Notes under the pieces: generated by a model | What the model saw: the letters and a program-made list of their open reading frames with translations, nothing else | Database searches by the model: none | What the model was told of the DNA's origin: nothing | In this document: positions 11,931 through 21,327 of the stretch, piece after piece | Layout: each line of letters begins with the position of its first letter | Numbering within the stretch: position 1 is the stretch's first letter | Assembly (NCBI RefSeq): GCF_002943565.1 | Contig: NZ_PJCH01000005.1 | Location: 1,140,221 to 1,204,220 of the forward strand | DNA: 64,000 nucleotides | Direction: 5' to 3' | From: Hyphococcus luteus | Lineage (GTDB): Bacteria > Pseudomonadota > Alphaproteobacteria > Caulobacterales > Parvularculaceae | Program-made: the position numbers and the translations under genes

Positions 11931-13109
11931 TCAATTCCGATAGGGTTCGAGGATGAGGTCGCGCGTGACCATGACGCGGACCGGAAAACCGGGGCGAATC
12001 GTCAAGGTCGGCGGGATGGAAATCTGACGGCGGACGATCTCGTCCCCGGCGCGCCCGATTGTGTCCTGGGTTCCCTCACGAATGGCACGGGCGATGTCGT
12101 CGTCGTCATCGGCGCCCAGTTCCACACCGATGTTCAGGACGGTGGCGAGCCCAGCCGCCATGAATAGCCGACCCCAGTGGTTGTTGACGCCGTCTTCCAG
12201 CCCGGCATAGCCCGCTTCGTCGGCGCCGGGCTGGCGTTCGAGAACGATGGAGCGCCCATTGGGCAGGATCAACCGTGTCCAGGCCAGCAGCACGCGGCTT
12301 TGCCCGAAAGCGACGCGGCTGTCGTATTCACCGATGAGGCGCGCCCCTTGGGGGATCAGCAGGAACCGTCCGGTCGGGCTGTCATAGACATTGGACGTCA
12401 CCTGCGCGGTGATCTGGCCGGGAAGATCGGATCGCAGGCCGGTCACGAGGGCCGCCGGAACGACCGCTCCGGCTTGCACGACATAAGGGCTTGGAGGGTC
12501 GACGAGTCGATCCGCGGCGGTCGTTCGGCGCTCAACGGGTTCGTCGAGGAAGGCTTCCTGTCTGTCCGTGGCGTCTGGCGTGACGCCGGTTGCACTCGCG
12601 GGAAAGAATGATCCGGCGCCGGATGGTGTCGGAGAAACTGCGGTCGAATTTTGCTGGGGTCCGCTGGTGGAGGTCTTGGCTTCGGCGAAAAGGCGACTGA
12701 GCCGGGCGGCCTCCAATTCTTGCAACCGGCGCTGTTCGTCAGGATCGACGGCAGGCGCAGTGACGACCGCCGGCACAGGCTGACCGCGTTGTTGAGCTGA
12801 CAGGATCGGCCGCCCGAGCTCACCGGGCAGTGGCGGTCCAAGTCGAGGTATGCGTGTATAGTCGGTCGGAAGGCGCGACAGACCTTCGGCTGCCTGGATG
12901 CGCTCGGTCGAATAGAGCTCCGTCGGTCCATCGGCCGGTTTGCGATCTTGCAGAGCCACAATCAGGATGGCGCCGAGACCGAGTCCGCTGGCCGCGCCAA
13001 GAACCGTCAGCGTGCGACGTGAGAGACGCATGACCCTTGGCGGATCGGCGCGCAGCCGCAAGGAGGCGGCGATCCTTTTGTCCTCACGGGGTTCTCTATC
13101 CTCGCTCAT
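11931..13109 (-). CDS. trbI: Conjugal transfer protein TrbI (VirB10-like)
   Basis: TrbI is the VirB10-like scaffold that spans inner and outer membranes in the type IV secretion core complex. The 392-residue product has a cytoplasmic N-terminus, one membrane segment (about 33-53, LTVLGAASGLGLGAILIVAL), a proline-rich periplasmic linker and the C-terminal beta-barrel domain with GTVVP-like AGAVVPAALVTGLRSDLPGQ and QGARLIGEYDSRVAFGQ. Its start overlaps the TrbG stop by 4 bp. Length is normal. Confidence 0.93.
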   Translation of the reverse strand: MSEDREPREDKRIAASLRLRADPPRVMRLSRRTLTVLGAASGLGLGAILIVALQDRKPADGPTELYSTERIQAAEGLSRLPTDYTRIPRLGPPLPGELGRPILSAQQRGQPVPAVVTAPAVDPDEQRRLQELEAARLSRLFAEAKTSTSGPQQNSTAVSPTPSGAGSFFPASATGVTPDATDRQEAFLDEPVERRTTAADRLVDPPSPYVVQAGAVVPAALVTGLRSDLPGQITAQVTSNVYDSPTGRFLLIPQGARLIGEYDSRVAFGQSRVLLAWTRLILPNGRSIVLERQPGADEAGYAGLEDGVNNHWGRLFMAAGLATVLNIGVELGADDDDDIARAIREGTQDTIGRAGDEIVRRQISIPPTLTIRPGFPVRVMVTRDLILEPYRN

Positions 13110-14143
13110 TTGCGCGGCCCCACGGCGCGAGGACGTGACGCGGTAGGGGCGTTGCGGCTCACCCCGTCGGTACGGACGATCCGCACACGTTTCTGCCTGT
13201 CACCGAGACGCAGTTCGGCGGCGGCGAAAAGCCGATCGACGATCATGTAGTTGCGGGCGATACGGTAGTTGACGAGCTGGCCTTCGCCTTCCGGTCCGAT
13301 GACGAAGAGCGGCGGCATTTCCCCCTGACCGATCCCGCGCGGGAACTCGATGAAGACCTGCCGCCCATCGTCGAAGGCGCGAAGCGGCCGCCAGGGCGCG
13401 CGGTCGCCCTCGATCCGGTAGCGGAAGCTCAAGGAGTCGAGCGCCACGTCGCGTCCGATCGGGAAGGCTGCTTCCGCCTCGGCGTTGCGCCGCCTGAGCG
13501 CGATCAAGGCGTCTTCGGCATAGGTCCAGGAGACGGACGCCATGTAGGCGGACGGGTTCGCTCTCAGTTCGAGATGATAGGTCCGCCGATCCGTATTGAT
13601 GACGAGGTTGGTCTGAAGATCCGGTCGCGTCGGTTTGACCAGGATGTGGATCCGCTGGCTGTCGCCTGCACCGCTCTGGGTGTCACCGATGATCCAGCGC
13701 GCCGTGTCGCCGGCCGCGATCGACCCGGAGCCAACTAGGCTCTCTCCGGGCTGCAGGGCGATATCGGTGATCTGCCCCGGCGATGCGTAAACCTGATAGA
13801 GCGCACCCTCGTTATAGGGATAGAGTTGTACGGCGTTGATGAAGCCGTCGCGTACCGGCTCCATCCGGGCAGCGGCGTTCGCTTCGTTCACCCGTTCGGC
13901 GGGATCGGCAGATTCCGGCGCCCGGTCTCCCCCATTGATCGGCTTGAGTTGACCGGGCAGCGGCAAGGGACTGGTGCGCTCGACGATCCGTACCGGACGC
14001 TCCGGTTCAGGAAGAAGCGTCGCTTCGATCGGAGGGGTGTCGTAAGCGATCTCAGGCGGCTTGAATGTCGAGCATCCCGAGAGCGCGGTCGCGGCGAGAA
14101 GCACCGTCATGGAGGCACTGTTCAGGCGAAGTGTTTTTATCAT
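13106..14143 (-). CDS. trbG: Conjugal transfer protein TrbG (VirB9-like)
   Basis: TrbG is the VirB9-like outer-membrane complex component. The 345-residue product has a lipoprotein signal with lipobox LSGC (Cys near residue 24), a central region IHILVKPTRPDLQTNLVINTDR and the conserved RTYHLELRA segment, then a C-terminal beta domain (FDDGRQVFIEFPR, VIGPEGEGQLVNYR, YMIVDRLF). It has 4-bp overlaps with trbF before it and trbI after it. Confidence 0.93.
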   Translation of the reverse strand: MIKTLRLNSASMTVLLAATALSGCSTFKPPEIAYDTPPIEATLLPEPERPVRIVERTSPLPLPGQLKPINGGDRAPESADPAERVNEANAAARMEPVRDGFINAVQLYPYNEGALYQVYASPGQITDIALQPGESLVGSGSIAAGDTARWIIGDTQSGAGDSQRIHILVKPTRPDLQTNLVINTDRRTYHLELRANPSAYMASVSWTYAEDALIALRRRNAEAEAAFPIGRDVALDSLSFRYRIEGDRAPWRPLRAFDDGRQVFIEFPRGIGQGEMPPLFVIGPEGEGQLVNYRIARNYMIVDRLFAAAELRLGDRQKRVRIVRTDGVSRNAPTASRPRAVGPRK

Positions 14144-14826
14144 TGGGCGGACTCCCGGGACCAGTTGATGGCGTTGACGAAGATACCGAGCGGGTTTTTG
14201 CGCAGGCGCTCGGCATCGCGCGGCTGTTGCAGAACGATGGTGAGAATGGCGGTCCAGCGTTCCGTCGCGGCGAGTTGTCCGTTGGCGTAGCGGCGCTCGA
14301 TCCAGGCGATGCGGAAGCTGCTCTCGGAGGCGCGGATAACGCTGGAGACTTCGACCGAGATCTGCGTGTCGCCGACCTTGGCGAAGGGATCGTTCACCCG
14401 GGCGTAGTCGTTGAGCGTCAGCGCGCCCTTGTCGGTCGTGAAGTCGTAAGCGTGCAGCCAGTTCTGGCGCAGCACGATCGGATCGGCGGGAATCTGGCGC
14501 ACATTCTCAATGAAACGCGAGAGGTGATAAGCGATCTGCGGATCGGTTGGACGGAAGTCCGCGGTGGCGGGCGCCACGGCTTGCGCCGCGCCGAGCCTGT
14601 CAACCTCGACAACATAGGGCGTGATCGTCCCTTGTGTGGACTGCCAGACCAGAGCGGCGCTGAGGCCGCCTGAGAGCAGCAACGACCCGAACGCCATCAG
14701 CCGCCAGTTCCTGGCCTGCACGCGGGCGGACCCGATGCGCTCGTCCCAGACCTGCGCGGCTTTCTGATAGGGCGTGATGGGCTCGGGGGTCTTGGAATAG
14801 CGAACGCTCGGGCGACGGAACATCAT
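14140..14826 (-). CDS. trbF: Conjugal transfer protein TrbF (VirB8-like)
   Basis: TrbF is a VirB8-like bitopic inner-membrane protein that nucleates the secretion channel. The 228 residues show a short cytoplasmic start (AAQVWDERIGSARVQARNWR), one transmembrane helix (about 43-63) and a periplasmic NTF2-like domain with HLSRFIENVRQIPADPIVLRQNW-type sequence and a conserved SWTAIL-like ATERWTAILTI. It overlaps its neighbours by 4 bp on both sides. Confidence 0.93.
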   Translation of the reverse strand: MMFRRPSVRYSKTPEPITPYQKAAQVWDERIGSARVQARNWRLMAFGSLLLSGGLSAALVWQSTQGTITPYVVEVDRLGAAQAVAPATADFRPTDPQIAYHLSRFIENVRQIPADPIVLRQNWLHAYDFTTDKGALTLNDYARVNDPFAKVGDTQISVEVSSVIRASESSFRIAWIERRYANGQLAATERWTAILTIVLQQPRDAERLRKNPLGIFVNAINWSRESAQ

Positions 14827-16109
14827 GATTTCTCCGAAAGGCTGACAGCGGTCCCGCCGCCGCCATGGTCGCCGGAGCGAACGGCATGAGCGGCGACGGC
14901 GGCGCCGTGGTGAAGGGTTTGTTGTTGTTTCATGCGGCGCGCCCAGGCTGGCGGTCCGTCACTAGCTGAGGGCGAGACGTCGGGGCTGTTGCTGAACCTG
15001 CCGCCGGTCGCTTCGAAGGCGGCGCTTGAGCCGGAGCGGTAGCTTTCGCTCATGGAACGGCGAAGCGGGTTCGTTGCCGCGCCGACGCCGGCTTTTCCGA
15101 CGCTGGCGAGACCGGCGGCGACACCGGAAGCGCCGCCGCCAGCAGCGGCGTTTCCCATGCTGTAGGCGGTCGAGGCGCCGCCAGCGACTGCCGCCGCGCC
15201 GCGCGCTCCTGCGCCGGCCGCTCCCACGGCCATCCGGGCGCCGGCGACCCCGCCGACAGCGAGCCCGCCGGCGGCGAGGCCTGCGCCAACCGCAGCGCCT
15301 GCGCCTAGTTGCGGTCCGCCCGAGACGATGCCGTTGGCGATGCCCGGACCGAAGATGCCGAGCGCCAGCATTGAAAGCGCGGCCAGAACGATGGCCATGG
15401 CGTCTTCTATGGTCGGCTCGCCCGTGAACCCAGCGGTGAACTCGCCAAAGATGGTCGAGCCGATGCCGACGATCACGGCGAGCACCAGCACCTTGACGCC
15501 GGACGAGATCACCAGCCCGAGCACCCGCTCGGCCATGAAGGCGGTTTTGTTGAAGAGGCCGAAGGGCACGAGGATGAAGCCGGCCAGCGTGGCGAGCTTG
15601 AACTCGATCAGCGTGACGAAGAGCTGAATCGCAAGGATGAAGAAGGACAGGAGAACGACCAGCCAGGCGAACAACAGAATGATGATCTGGAGGAAATTCT
15701 CGAAGAAAGAGACAAAGCCCATCAGATCGGAAATCGATGTGAGAATTGGACGGCCCGCCTCAAGGCCGATCTCGGCGATGCGGCCGGGCTGAAGCAGTTC
15801 GCCGGGGCTGAGGCTGCCGCCCGAAGCGATGAGGCCGAGCCCGGCGAAGCTTTCGAAAACGATGCGGGCGAGCGCGTTCCAGTTGCCGATGATGTAGGCG
15901 AAGACGCCGACGAAGAGCGTTTTCTTGATGAGCCGGGCGAGAATGTCGTCGTCGGCGCCCCAGGCCCAGAAGAGCGCAGCGAGCGTCACGTCGATGACGA
16001 TCAGGGTCGTTGCCAGGAAGGCGACGTCGCCGCCGAGCAGGCCGAAGCCGCTGTCGATGTAGGAGGTGAAGACCTGCAGGAACCGGTCAATGACGCCAAC
16101 GCCGCCCAT
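14823..16109 (-). CDS. trbL: Conjugal transfer protein TrbL (VirB6-like)
   Basis: TrbL is the polytopic VirB6-like inner-membrane channel component. The 428 residues include about six hydrophobic segments between residues 20 and 270, then a Gly/Ala-rich stretch (about 275-350) that is typical of TrbL, and a charged Gln/His-rich tail. The Ala-rich part makes long open frames on the other strand, which I ignore. It begins 3 bases after TrbK-alt and overlaps trbF by 4 bp. Confidence 0.92.
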   Translation of the reverse strand: MGGVGVIDRFLQVFTSYIDSGFGLLGGDVAFLATTLIVIDVTLAALFWAWGADDDILARLIKKTLFVGVFAYIIGNWNALARIVFESFAGLGLIASGGSLSPGELLQPGRIAEIGLEAGRPILTSISDLMGFVSFFENFLQIIILLFAWLVVLLSFFILAIQLFVTLIEFKLATLAGFILVPFGLFNKTAFMAERVLGLVISSGVKVLVLAVIVGIGSTIFGEFTAGFTGEPTIEDAMAIVLAALSMLALGIFGPGIANGIVSGGPQLGAGAAVGAGLAAGGLAVGGVAGARMAVGAAGAGARGAAAVAGGASTAYSMGNAAAGGGASGVAAGLASVGKAGVGAATNPLRRSMSESYRSGSSAAFEATGGRFSNSPDVSPSASDGPPAWARRMKQQQTLHHGAAVAAHAVRSGDHGGGGTAVSLSEKS

Positions 16110-16112
16110 ATC

Positions 16113-16385
16113 CTACTCCTTCTCGGGATCGTCGCCGGGAAGCCCGAGAAATCGGCGGCGCTGCTCTGCCCAGGCGGCGCGGCACGTCGTGTCGGTTTCC
16201 AGCTCTTCCGGCGTCAGCGTCCGGCAGCGAGAAAGCTCAGCCTGCAACGGTTCGTCGGTCACGGGCGGAACCGATGGCGTTTCCGAAGTGACCGTGTTCG
16301 CCAGTTCAACCGCGGCGAAGAGCGCAGCGAGCCCGCCCAGGGAGATAGCGACGAGCCTGATGATTTGGTCGGGAGATCTGCGCAC
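16113..16385 (-). CDS. Putative entry-exclusion protein TrbK-alt
   Basis: A 90-residue protein with one N-terminal membrane helix (about 8-28) and a small soluble part with two Cys in the pattern CRTLTPEELETDTTCRAAW, then RRRFLG. This is the TrbK-alt pattern found between trbJ and trbL in such systems. Entry-exclusion proteins block redundant transfer into cells that already carry the element. The assignment rests on the motif and position. Confidence 0.78.
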   Translation of the reverse strand: MRRSPDQIIRLVAISLGGLAALFAAVELANTVTSETPSVPPVTDEPLQAELSRCRTLTPEELETDTTCRAAWAEQRRRFLGLPGDDPEKE

Positions 16386-16390
16386 GGAAC

Positions 16391-17131
16391 TTACCGGAAC
16401 ATGGTGACGGCGGTTGGCGTGTAGCCGGACCCGTAGTCGAGGAAGCGATTGAGGTTTTCGCGCCCCTGCGCTTCAGCGGAGGCTCGCCGAGCCGCGTCCA
16501 GCGCGTCCGCGCGGTTCTGCGCGGCGATGGCGGCGGTAAGGTCCGTCATCTGTTGGCTTTGCAATGCGAGAAGTTGATTGCCGGCCTGCGCTGCCTGCAA
16601 GGCGCCGACCGCACCCTGGCTTTGCGAGACGAGAGTGCTCAGTTCCGTGCGCGTCGCTTCAATGTTGCCGACGACGCCGGCCTGGACCTTCAATGCGTCT
16701 TCATAGCCAGCAACCGAGGTCCGCCAGCGCGCCTCGGCATTGGCGTTCATGGCGGCGAAATCGCCCGTTGCTGCGGCGTCTCCATATTGTTCTGTGAAGA
16801 CGCGTTCGATTTCGGAGACGACGTATCCAACGCGTTGCGCTTCGCCCAACAGATCTTCCGTCTGCTGCATGATCGACCGCAGACGCGCCAGCGATGAGTG
16901 CGGCAGGTTTGCGAGGTTGCGTCCCTGGTTGATCAACATCTGCGCTTCGTTCTGAAGCTGCGTGATCTGATTGTTGATCATTTCGAGGGTGCGCGCGGCG
17001 GTCAGAATATTCTGCGCGAGGTTGGTCGGATCGATGACGACGTCGCCGACGCCGAACAGCGCATAGGCCGGTTGCATCGGCGCTAAAGCGATGGCTCCGG
17101 TCAGCATGAGGGCGGCGAGTTTCTTACGCAT
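16391..17131 (-). CDS. trbJ: Conjugal transfer protein TrbJ (VirB5-like)
   Basis: TrbJ is the secreted VirB5-like minor pilus protein. I start it at MRKKLAALMLTGAIALAPM (17131), which gives a Sec signal peptide cleaved after QPAYA and a mature helical protein rich in coiled-coil residues (NQITQLQNEAQMLINQGRNL). A frame-extended start far upstream only runs antisense-like through trbE and is not used. It overlaps the trbE 3' end by 8 bp. Length is 246 residues. Confidence 0.92.
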   Translation of the reverse strand: MRKKLAALMLTGAIALAPMQPAYALFGVGDVVIDPTNLAQNILTAARTLEMINNQITQLQNEAQMLINQGRNLANLPHSSLARLRSIMQQTEDLLGEAQRVGYVVSEIERVFTEQYGDAAATGDFAAMNANAEARWRTSVAGYEDALKVQAGVVGNIEATRTELSTLVSQSQGAVGALQAAQAGNQLLALQSQQMTDLTAAIAAQNRADALDAARRASAEAQGRENLNRFLDYGSGYTPTAVTMFR

Positions 17132-19583
17132 GAGTCGTCTCCGTGGTTTGAGGGGATGGGATCGGATCAGGTGCTTGGCCGAGCAGTTCGACGGCCCAAT
17201 CGAGACCGCGACGGGCGAGCCAGGCTGCGGCGAAACCGTCTCGTCCGTGTTCGGCGAGGATATCGGTGATGGCGGCGTGATCGGTCTCCGACGATGCGGC
17301 GGTGAAGGCGAGCGCGACCTCGCCGAGATCGAGCGAGAAGAGTCGATTGCCGCGCCGCGACTGGCAGTAATAATCGCGCTTCGGCATGGCCCGCGCGACG
17401 ATCTCGATCTGGCGTTCATTGAGGCCGAAGCGACGATAGATGCCGGCGATCTGCGGCTCGAAGGCGCGCTCGTTCGGCAGGAAAATCCGCGTCGGGCAGC
17501 TCTCGATGATGGCCGGCGCGATTGTGGAATTGTCAATGTCGGCGAGCGACTGCGTGGCGAAGAGGACGGACGCGTTCTTCTTCCTTAGAGTCTTCAGCCA
17601 TTCGCGGAGCTGGCCGCCAAACGTCCCGTCATCGAGCGCGAGCCAGCCTTCATCGACGATGATGAGGCTGGGGCGTCCGTCGAGGCGATCCTCAATCCGA
17701 TGGAACAGATAGGCGAGCACGGCGGGCGCTGCCGCCGATCCGATCAGTCCTTCTGTCTCGAAGGCCTGGAAGTCGGCTGTTCCGAGTTCTTCTGTTTCGG
17801 CGTCGAGCAAACGCCCGAAGGGGCCGCCAAGACAGAATGGCGCCAGCGCCTGTTTGAGTTCGGTCGACTGCAACAGGACGGATAGCCCCGTGAGCGTTCG
17901 TTCTGCGACGGGCGCCGAGGCGAGCGAGGTCAGCGCCGACCAAAGATGATCCCGCGCGACCGGATCGATGGTTACGCCTTCGCGCGCGATCAGGCCGGAC
18001 AACCAGTCCTGCGCCCACGCGCGTTCGCCGACATCAACGATGTTGCGCAGCGGCTGAAGCTGGACGGCGGCTTCGTCATCCGAGAGCGCGCCGGCGAGAT
18101 CCTGCCAGTCGCCGCCACAGGCGACGGTCGCACAGCGGATCGAGCCGCCGAAGTCAAAGGCGAAGACCTGGCTGCGCTCGTAGCGACGAAATTGCAGCGC
18201 CATCAACGCCAGCAACACGGATTTGCCCGAGCCGGTCGGACCGACGACCAGCGTGTGTCCGACATCGCCGACATGGGGTGAGAAGCGGAACGGGGTCGAG
18301 CCTTCTGTCTCCGCATAAAAGAGCGGCGGACCGTTCAGATGATCGTTGCGCGCCGGTCCTGCCCAGACCGCCGAGATCGGGATCATGTGGACGAGATTGA
18401 GCGTGGAGACCGGCGGTTGACGGACATTGGCGTAGAGATGGCCAGGCAACGAGCCAAGCCAGGCCTCGATGGCGTTCAAAGTCTCGGGCATGCAGGTGAA
18501 GTCACGACCCTGAATGACCTTTTCGGCCGCCTTTAGCTTGGCGTCCGCGACGGCTTCGTCCTCATCCCAGACGGTCAGCGTAGCGGTGATGTAGGCGGCG
18601 CCCGCCATGTCGGCGCCGAGTTCCTGCAATGCCTCATCGGCGTCGGCGGCCTTGTTCGCCGCGTCGCTATCGAGCAGCGTCGACGCCTCATTGGTCATCA
18701 CCTCTTTCAGAATCGCGGCTATGGATTTGCGCTTGGCGAACCATTGCCGACGAATGCGCGTCAGCAGCTTGGTGGCGTCGGTCTTGTCGAGGCAGATAGC
18801 GCGCGTGACCCAGCGATATTCGAAGGGTTGGCTGTTGAGCTCATCCAGCAGTCCTGGCCAGGTGGCAGTGGGGAATCCGATGATGGAGAGGCTGCGCAGA
18901 TGCGCCCCGCCCAAACTCGGCGCCAATCCGCCGACAAGCGCGCTATCGGCCAGGAGCGCGTCGAGGTGCATCGGCGTTTCTGGCACGCGCACGCGCTGTC
19001 GGCGTGTCGAGATTGTGGAATGCAGATAGGTCAGCGTTTCCTCGTCGGAGAGCCAGGCCGTTTCCGGCATGAAGCCGTCGAAGAGATCGAGCAGACGATC
19101 CGTCCGCGCCGCAAAGCTCGCGATGTGCTCCTGCGGGTTGAGGCCCTTGTCGGGTGCGTCCTCGTAGAGCCACCGACCGGCGCGGCTGGCGTCGTCCGCC
19201 GGGGGCATCCAGACGAAGGTCAGGAAATAGCTGCTTTCGAAATGACTCGACGCCTCCTCGAACTGAGCCCGCCGCTCCGCATCGACGAGCGCGGACACGG
19301 GATCGGGAAAACGCGAGAGAGGATAGTCGCGCGCCGGCAGGCGTTGCGCCTCGACGAATATCGCCCAGCCCGATCCGAGTCGGCGGAGTGCGTTGTTGAG
19401 CCGGCCGGACACGGCGACGAGTTCCGACGGTGTCGCGGAGTCGAGGTCAGGCCCCCGAAACCGTGCTGTGCGTTGCAGACTGCCGTCCTTGTTGAGGACG
19501 ACGCCGGGCGCGACGAGCGCCGCCCACGGCAGGAAGTCGGCGAGGAGCGAGGATTTGGAGCGGTATTCAGCGAGGCGCATCAT
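17124..19583 (-). CDS. trbE: Conjugal transfer ATPase TrbE (VirB4-like)
   Basis: TrbE is the large VirB4-like ATPase that powers pilus assembly and transfer. The 819 residues include the N-terminal CagE/TrbE domain (MRLAEYRSKSSLLADFLPW onwards), Walker A VVGPTGSGKSVLLALM near 450 and Walker B LIIVDEGWLALDD near 650, followed by FATQSLADI. It is full length. It lies between trbD and trbJ in the standard order. Confidence 0.95.
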   Translation of the reverse strand: MMRLAEYRSKSSLLADFLPWAALVAPGVVLNKDGSLQRTARFRGPDLDSATPSELVAVSGRLNNALRRLGSGWAIFVEAQRLPARDYPLSRFPDPVSALVDAERRAQFEEASSHFESSYFLTFVWMPPADDASRAGRWLYEDAPDKGLNPQEHIASFAARTDRLLDLFDGFMPETAWLSDEETLTYLHSTISTRRQRVRVPETPMHLDALLADSALVGGLAPSLGGAHLRSLSIIGFPTATWPGLLDELNSQPFEYRWVTRAICLDKTDATKLLTRIRRQWFAKRKSIAAILKEVMTNEASTLLDSDAANKAADADEALQELGADMAGAAYITATLTVWDEDEAVADAKLKAAEKVIQGRDFTCMPETLNAIEAWLGSLPGHLYANVRQPPVSTLNLVHMIPISAVWAGPARNDHLNGPPLFYAETEGSTPFRFSPHVGDVGHTLVVGPTGSGKSVLLALMALQFRRYERSQVFAFDFGGSIRCATVACGGDWQDLAGALSDDEAAVQLQPLRNIVDVGERAWAQDWLSGLIAREGVTIDPVARDHLWSALTSLASAPVAERTLTGLSVLLQSTELKQALAPFCLGGPFGRLLDAETEELGTADFQAFETEGLIGSAAAPAVLAYLFHRIEDRLDGRPSLIIVDEGWLALDDGTFGGQLREWLKTLRKKNASVLFATQSLADIDNSTIAPAIIESCPTRIFLPNERAFEPQIAGIYRRFGLNERQIEIVARAMPKRDYYCQSRRGNRLFSLDLGEVALAFTAASSETDHAAITDILAEHGRDGFAAAWLARRGLDWAVELLGQAPDPIPSPQTTETTHA

Positions 19584-19586
19584 CGC

Positions 19587-19856
19587 TCAGACTCCGAACC
19601 AGGTTGGGAAACGAAGGTGCCGGCGCGCGACATCGACGATCTGGGCGTCGCGTTTTGCGGCCCAGACCGCGAGGAGATGGCCGACAAGCCAGAGCGCGAT
19701 CCCGACTGCCCAAAGCCTGAGCCCGAGTCCGACGGCCGCTGCGAGCGTGCCGTTGGCGATGGCGACTGTGCGGGGCGCGCCGCCCAGCAGGATCGGTTCG
19801 ACCAAGGCGCGGTGTACGGGCGCGTAAAAGCCCGGAATGTCGGCCTCGTCCCGCAT
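19587..19856 (-). CDS. trbD: Conjugal transfer protein TrbD (VirB3-like)
   Basis: A VirB3-like small inner-membrane protein of 89 residues. It begins with FYAPVHRALVEPILLGGAPR, the usual TrbD signature for 'IPGF..PVHRSL', and has two adjacent membrane helices (about 30-60). It overlaps the trbC stop by one base and precedes trbE by 3 bases. Confidence 0.92.
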   Translation of the reverse strand: MRDEADIPGFYAPVHRALVEPILLGGAPRTVAIANGTLAAAVGLGLRLWAVGIALWLVGHLLAVWAAKRDAQIVDVARRHLRFPTWFGV

Positions 19857-20185
19857 CAGATCAGCGCTCCACCGCCGAACGAGAAGAAGGACAGGAAGAA
19901 GCTCGACGCCGCGAAGGCGATGGAGAGGCCGAAGACGATTTGCACGAGGCGGCGAAAGCCGCCAGAGGTGTCGCCGAAGGCGAGGGTCAGTCCCGTAACG
20001 ATGATGATGATCACCGCGACGATCTTGGCGACCGGCCCTTCGATGGATTCCAGGATCGACTGGAGCGGCGCCTCCCAGGGCATACCCGAGCCGGCCGCGT
20101 GGGCGGGCGCGACGAGCAGAAGGCTAAATGCGAGGGCCATCGCGTAGAATGGCCAGCGCGGATAGAGGATGGTGGTTTTGGTCAT
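19856..20185 (-). CDS. trbC: Conjugal transfer pilin TrbC (VirB2-like)
   Basis: The 109-residue prepilin has a long signal-like N-terminus (about 1-31, ending APAHAAG) and two hydrophobic helices (KIVAVIIIIVTGLTLAFG and IVFGLSIAFAASSFFLSFF), the VirB2/TrbC architecture. In RP4 the mature pilin is cyclised by the TraF peptidase, and a traF homologue is present at 26858-27436. It overlaps trbB by 4 bp. Confidence 0.92.
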   Translation of the reverse strand: MTKTTILYPRWPFYAMALAFSLLLVAPAHAAGSGMPWEAPLQSILESIEGPVAKIVAVIIIIVTGLTLAFGDTSGGFRRLVQIVFGLSIAFAASSFFLSFFSFGGGALI

Positions 20186-21165
20186 GGATGGTCTCCTGTG
20201 CGGGGGTGAAGAAGTGGTTGGATCTGGTAGTCCCCGGTCGCATCGAGTCTTTCCACGCGAGCGAGCTCGGAAAGCCGACGCGCTGATCCGCGTCCCGACA
20301 GAACGGCGATCAGGTCGATCGTCTCGGCGATCATCGCGCGGGGCACGGTGACGACGGCTTCCTGGATGAGTTGTTCGAGGCGGCGCAGCGCGCCGAGCGC
20401 TGAACCGGCATGGATGGTGCCGATCCCGCCGGGATGGCCGGTGCCCCAGGCTTTGAGGAGATCGAGCGCCTCAGCGCCGCGCACCTCGCCGATGGGAATG
20501 CGGTCAGGTCGCAGGCGCAGCGAGGAACGAACGAGATCGGAGAGTGACGCCACGCCATCCTTGGTCCGCAGAGCGACAAGGTTCGGCGTCAAGCATTGGA
20601 GTTCGCGTGTGTCCTCGATCAGAACGACGCGGTCGGAGGATTTGGCGACTTCCGCCAGCAGGGCATTGGTGAGCGTAGTCTTACCGGTCGAGGTGCCGCC
20701 GGCGACGAGGATATTGGCGCGCGACGCAATGGCTTCGCGCAATGTCGTTGCCGCTGTTTCCGGCATGATCCCGGCGGCAGAATAGTCTTCGAGCGTGAAG
20801 ACCGCGACGGCGGGCTTGCGGATCGCGAAGACCGGCGCGGCGGCGACAGGCGGCAGCAATCCCTCGAACCGCTCCCCCGTTCCCGGCAGCTCTGCGGACA
20901 CGCGCGGGGATCCCGCATGAACCTCCGCGCCGACATGGTGCGCGACCAAACGGACGATGCGCTCGCCGTCAGCGGCGGAAAGCTTTTCGCACGTGTCGGC
21001 GAGACCTTCGCTCAGCCGGTCGACCCAAAGCCGCCCGTCGGGATTGAGCATGACCTCGACAACCGCAGGGTCTTCGAGCCATGCGGCGACGTCGGTCCCC
21101 AGAGCGGTTCTGAGCATGCGAGCGCCACGGGCGAGCGCTTCGGCTTTGAATGTTTGGACGGACAT
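20182..21165 (-). CDS. trbB: Conjugal transfer ATPase TrbB (VirB11-like)
   Basis: TrbB is the hexameric VirB11-like traffic ATPase. The 327 residues have Walker [18 protein letters not shown] near 155, the Asp box [11 protein letters not shown], Walker B-like [19 protein letters not shown] and the His box [21 protein letters not shown]. It is the first gene of the trb operon; 162 bp separate it from the CopG-like gene, and a palindrome there may be an operator. Confidence 0.95.
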   Translation of the reverse strand: MSVQTFKAEALARGARMLRTALGTDVAAWLEDPAVVEVMLNPDGRLWVDRLSEGLADTCEKLSAADGERIVRLVAHHVGAEVHAGSPRVSAELPGTGERFEGLLPPVAAAPVFAIRKPAVAVFTLEDYSAAGIMPETAATTLREAIASRANILVAGGTSTGKTTLTNALLAEVAKSSDRVVLIEDTRELQCLTPNLVALRTKDGVASLSDLVRSSLRLRPDRIPIGEVRGAEALDLLKAWGTGHPGGIGTIHAGSALGALRRLEQLIQEAVVTVPRAMIAETIDLIAVLSGRGSARRLSELARVERLDATGDYQIQPLLHPRTGDHP

Positions 21166-21241
21166 TGGCGGCCCCGCGTTTGAGTACGGGGTCGATCAAG
21201 AAGACCGTTAAAGGCTCATCGGCAACAGTATTTACGGCGTA

Positions 21242-21251
21242 GTAGTACTAC
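21242..21251. promoter_or_regulatory. Palindrome GTAGTACTAC upstream of trbB
   Basis: A perfect 10-bp palindrome in the 162-bp space between the CopG-like gene and trbB, within an A+T-richer patch. It lies 77 bases upstream of the trbB start, a fitting place for an operator controlling the mating operon. No binding protein is known. Confidence 0.35.
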
Positions 21252-21327
21252 GGCGCGCAACGGCAGGGAAAAGCGAAAATCGGCCGGGACAGTTCAGCCT
21301 AAAATACCTGGGAAACAGGCTGGAGGT

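Noticed and set aside
18744..20147. A 467-codon plus-strand frame
   Set aside because: Antisense to trbE, trbD and trbC, with no recognisable protein features.
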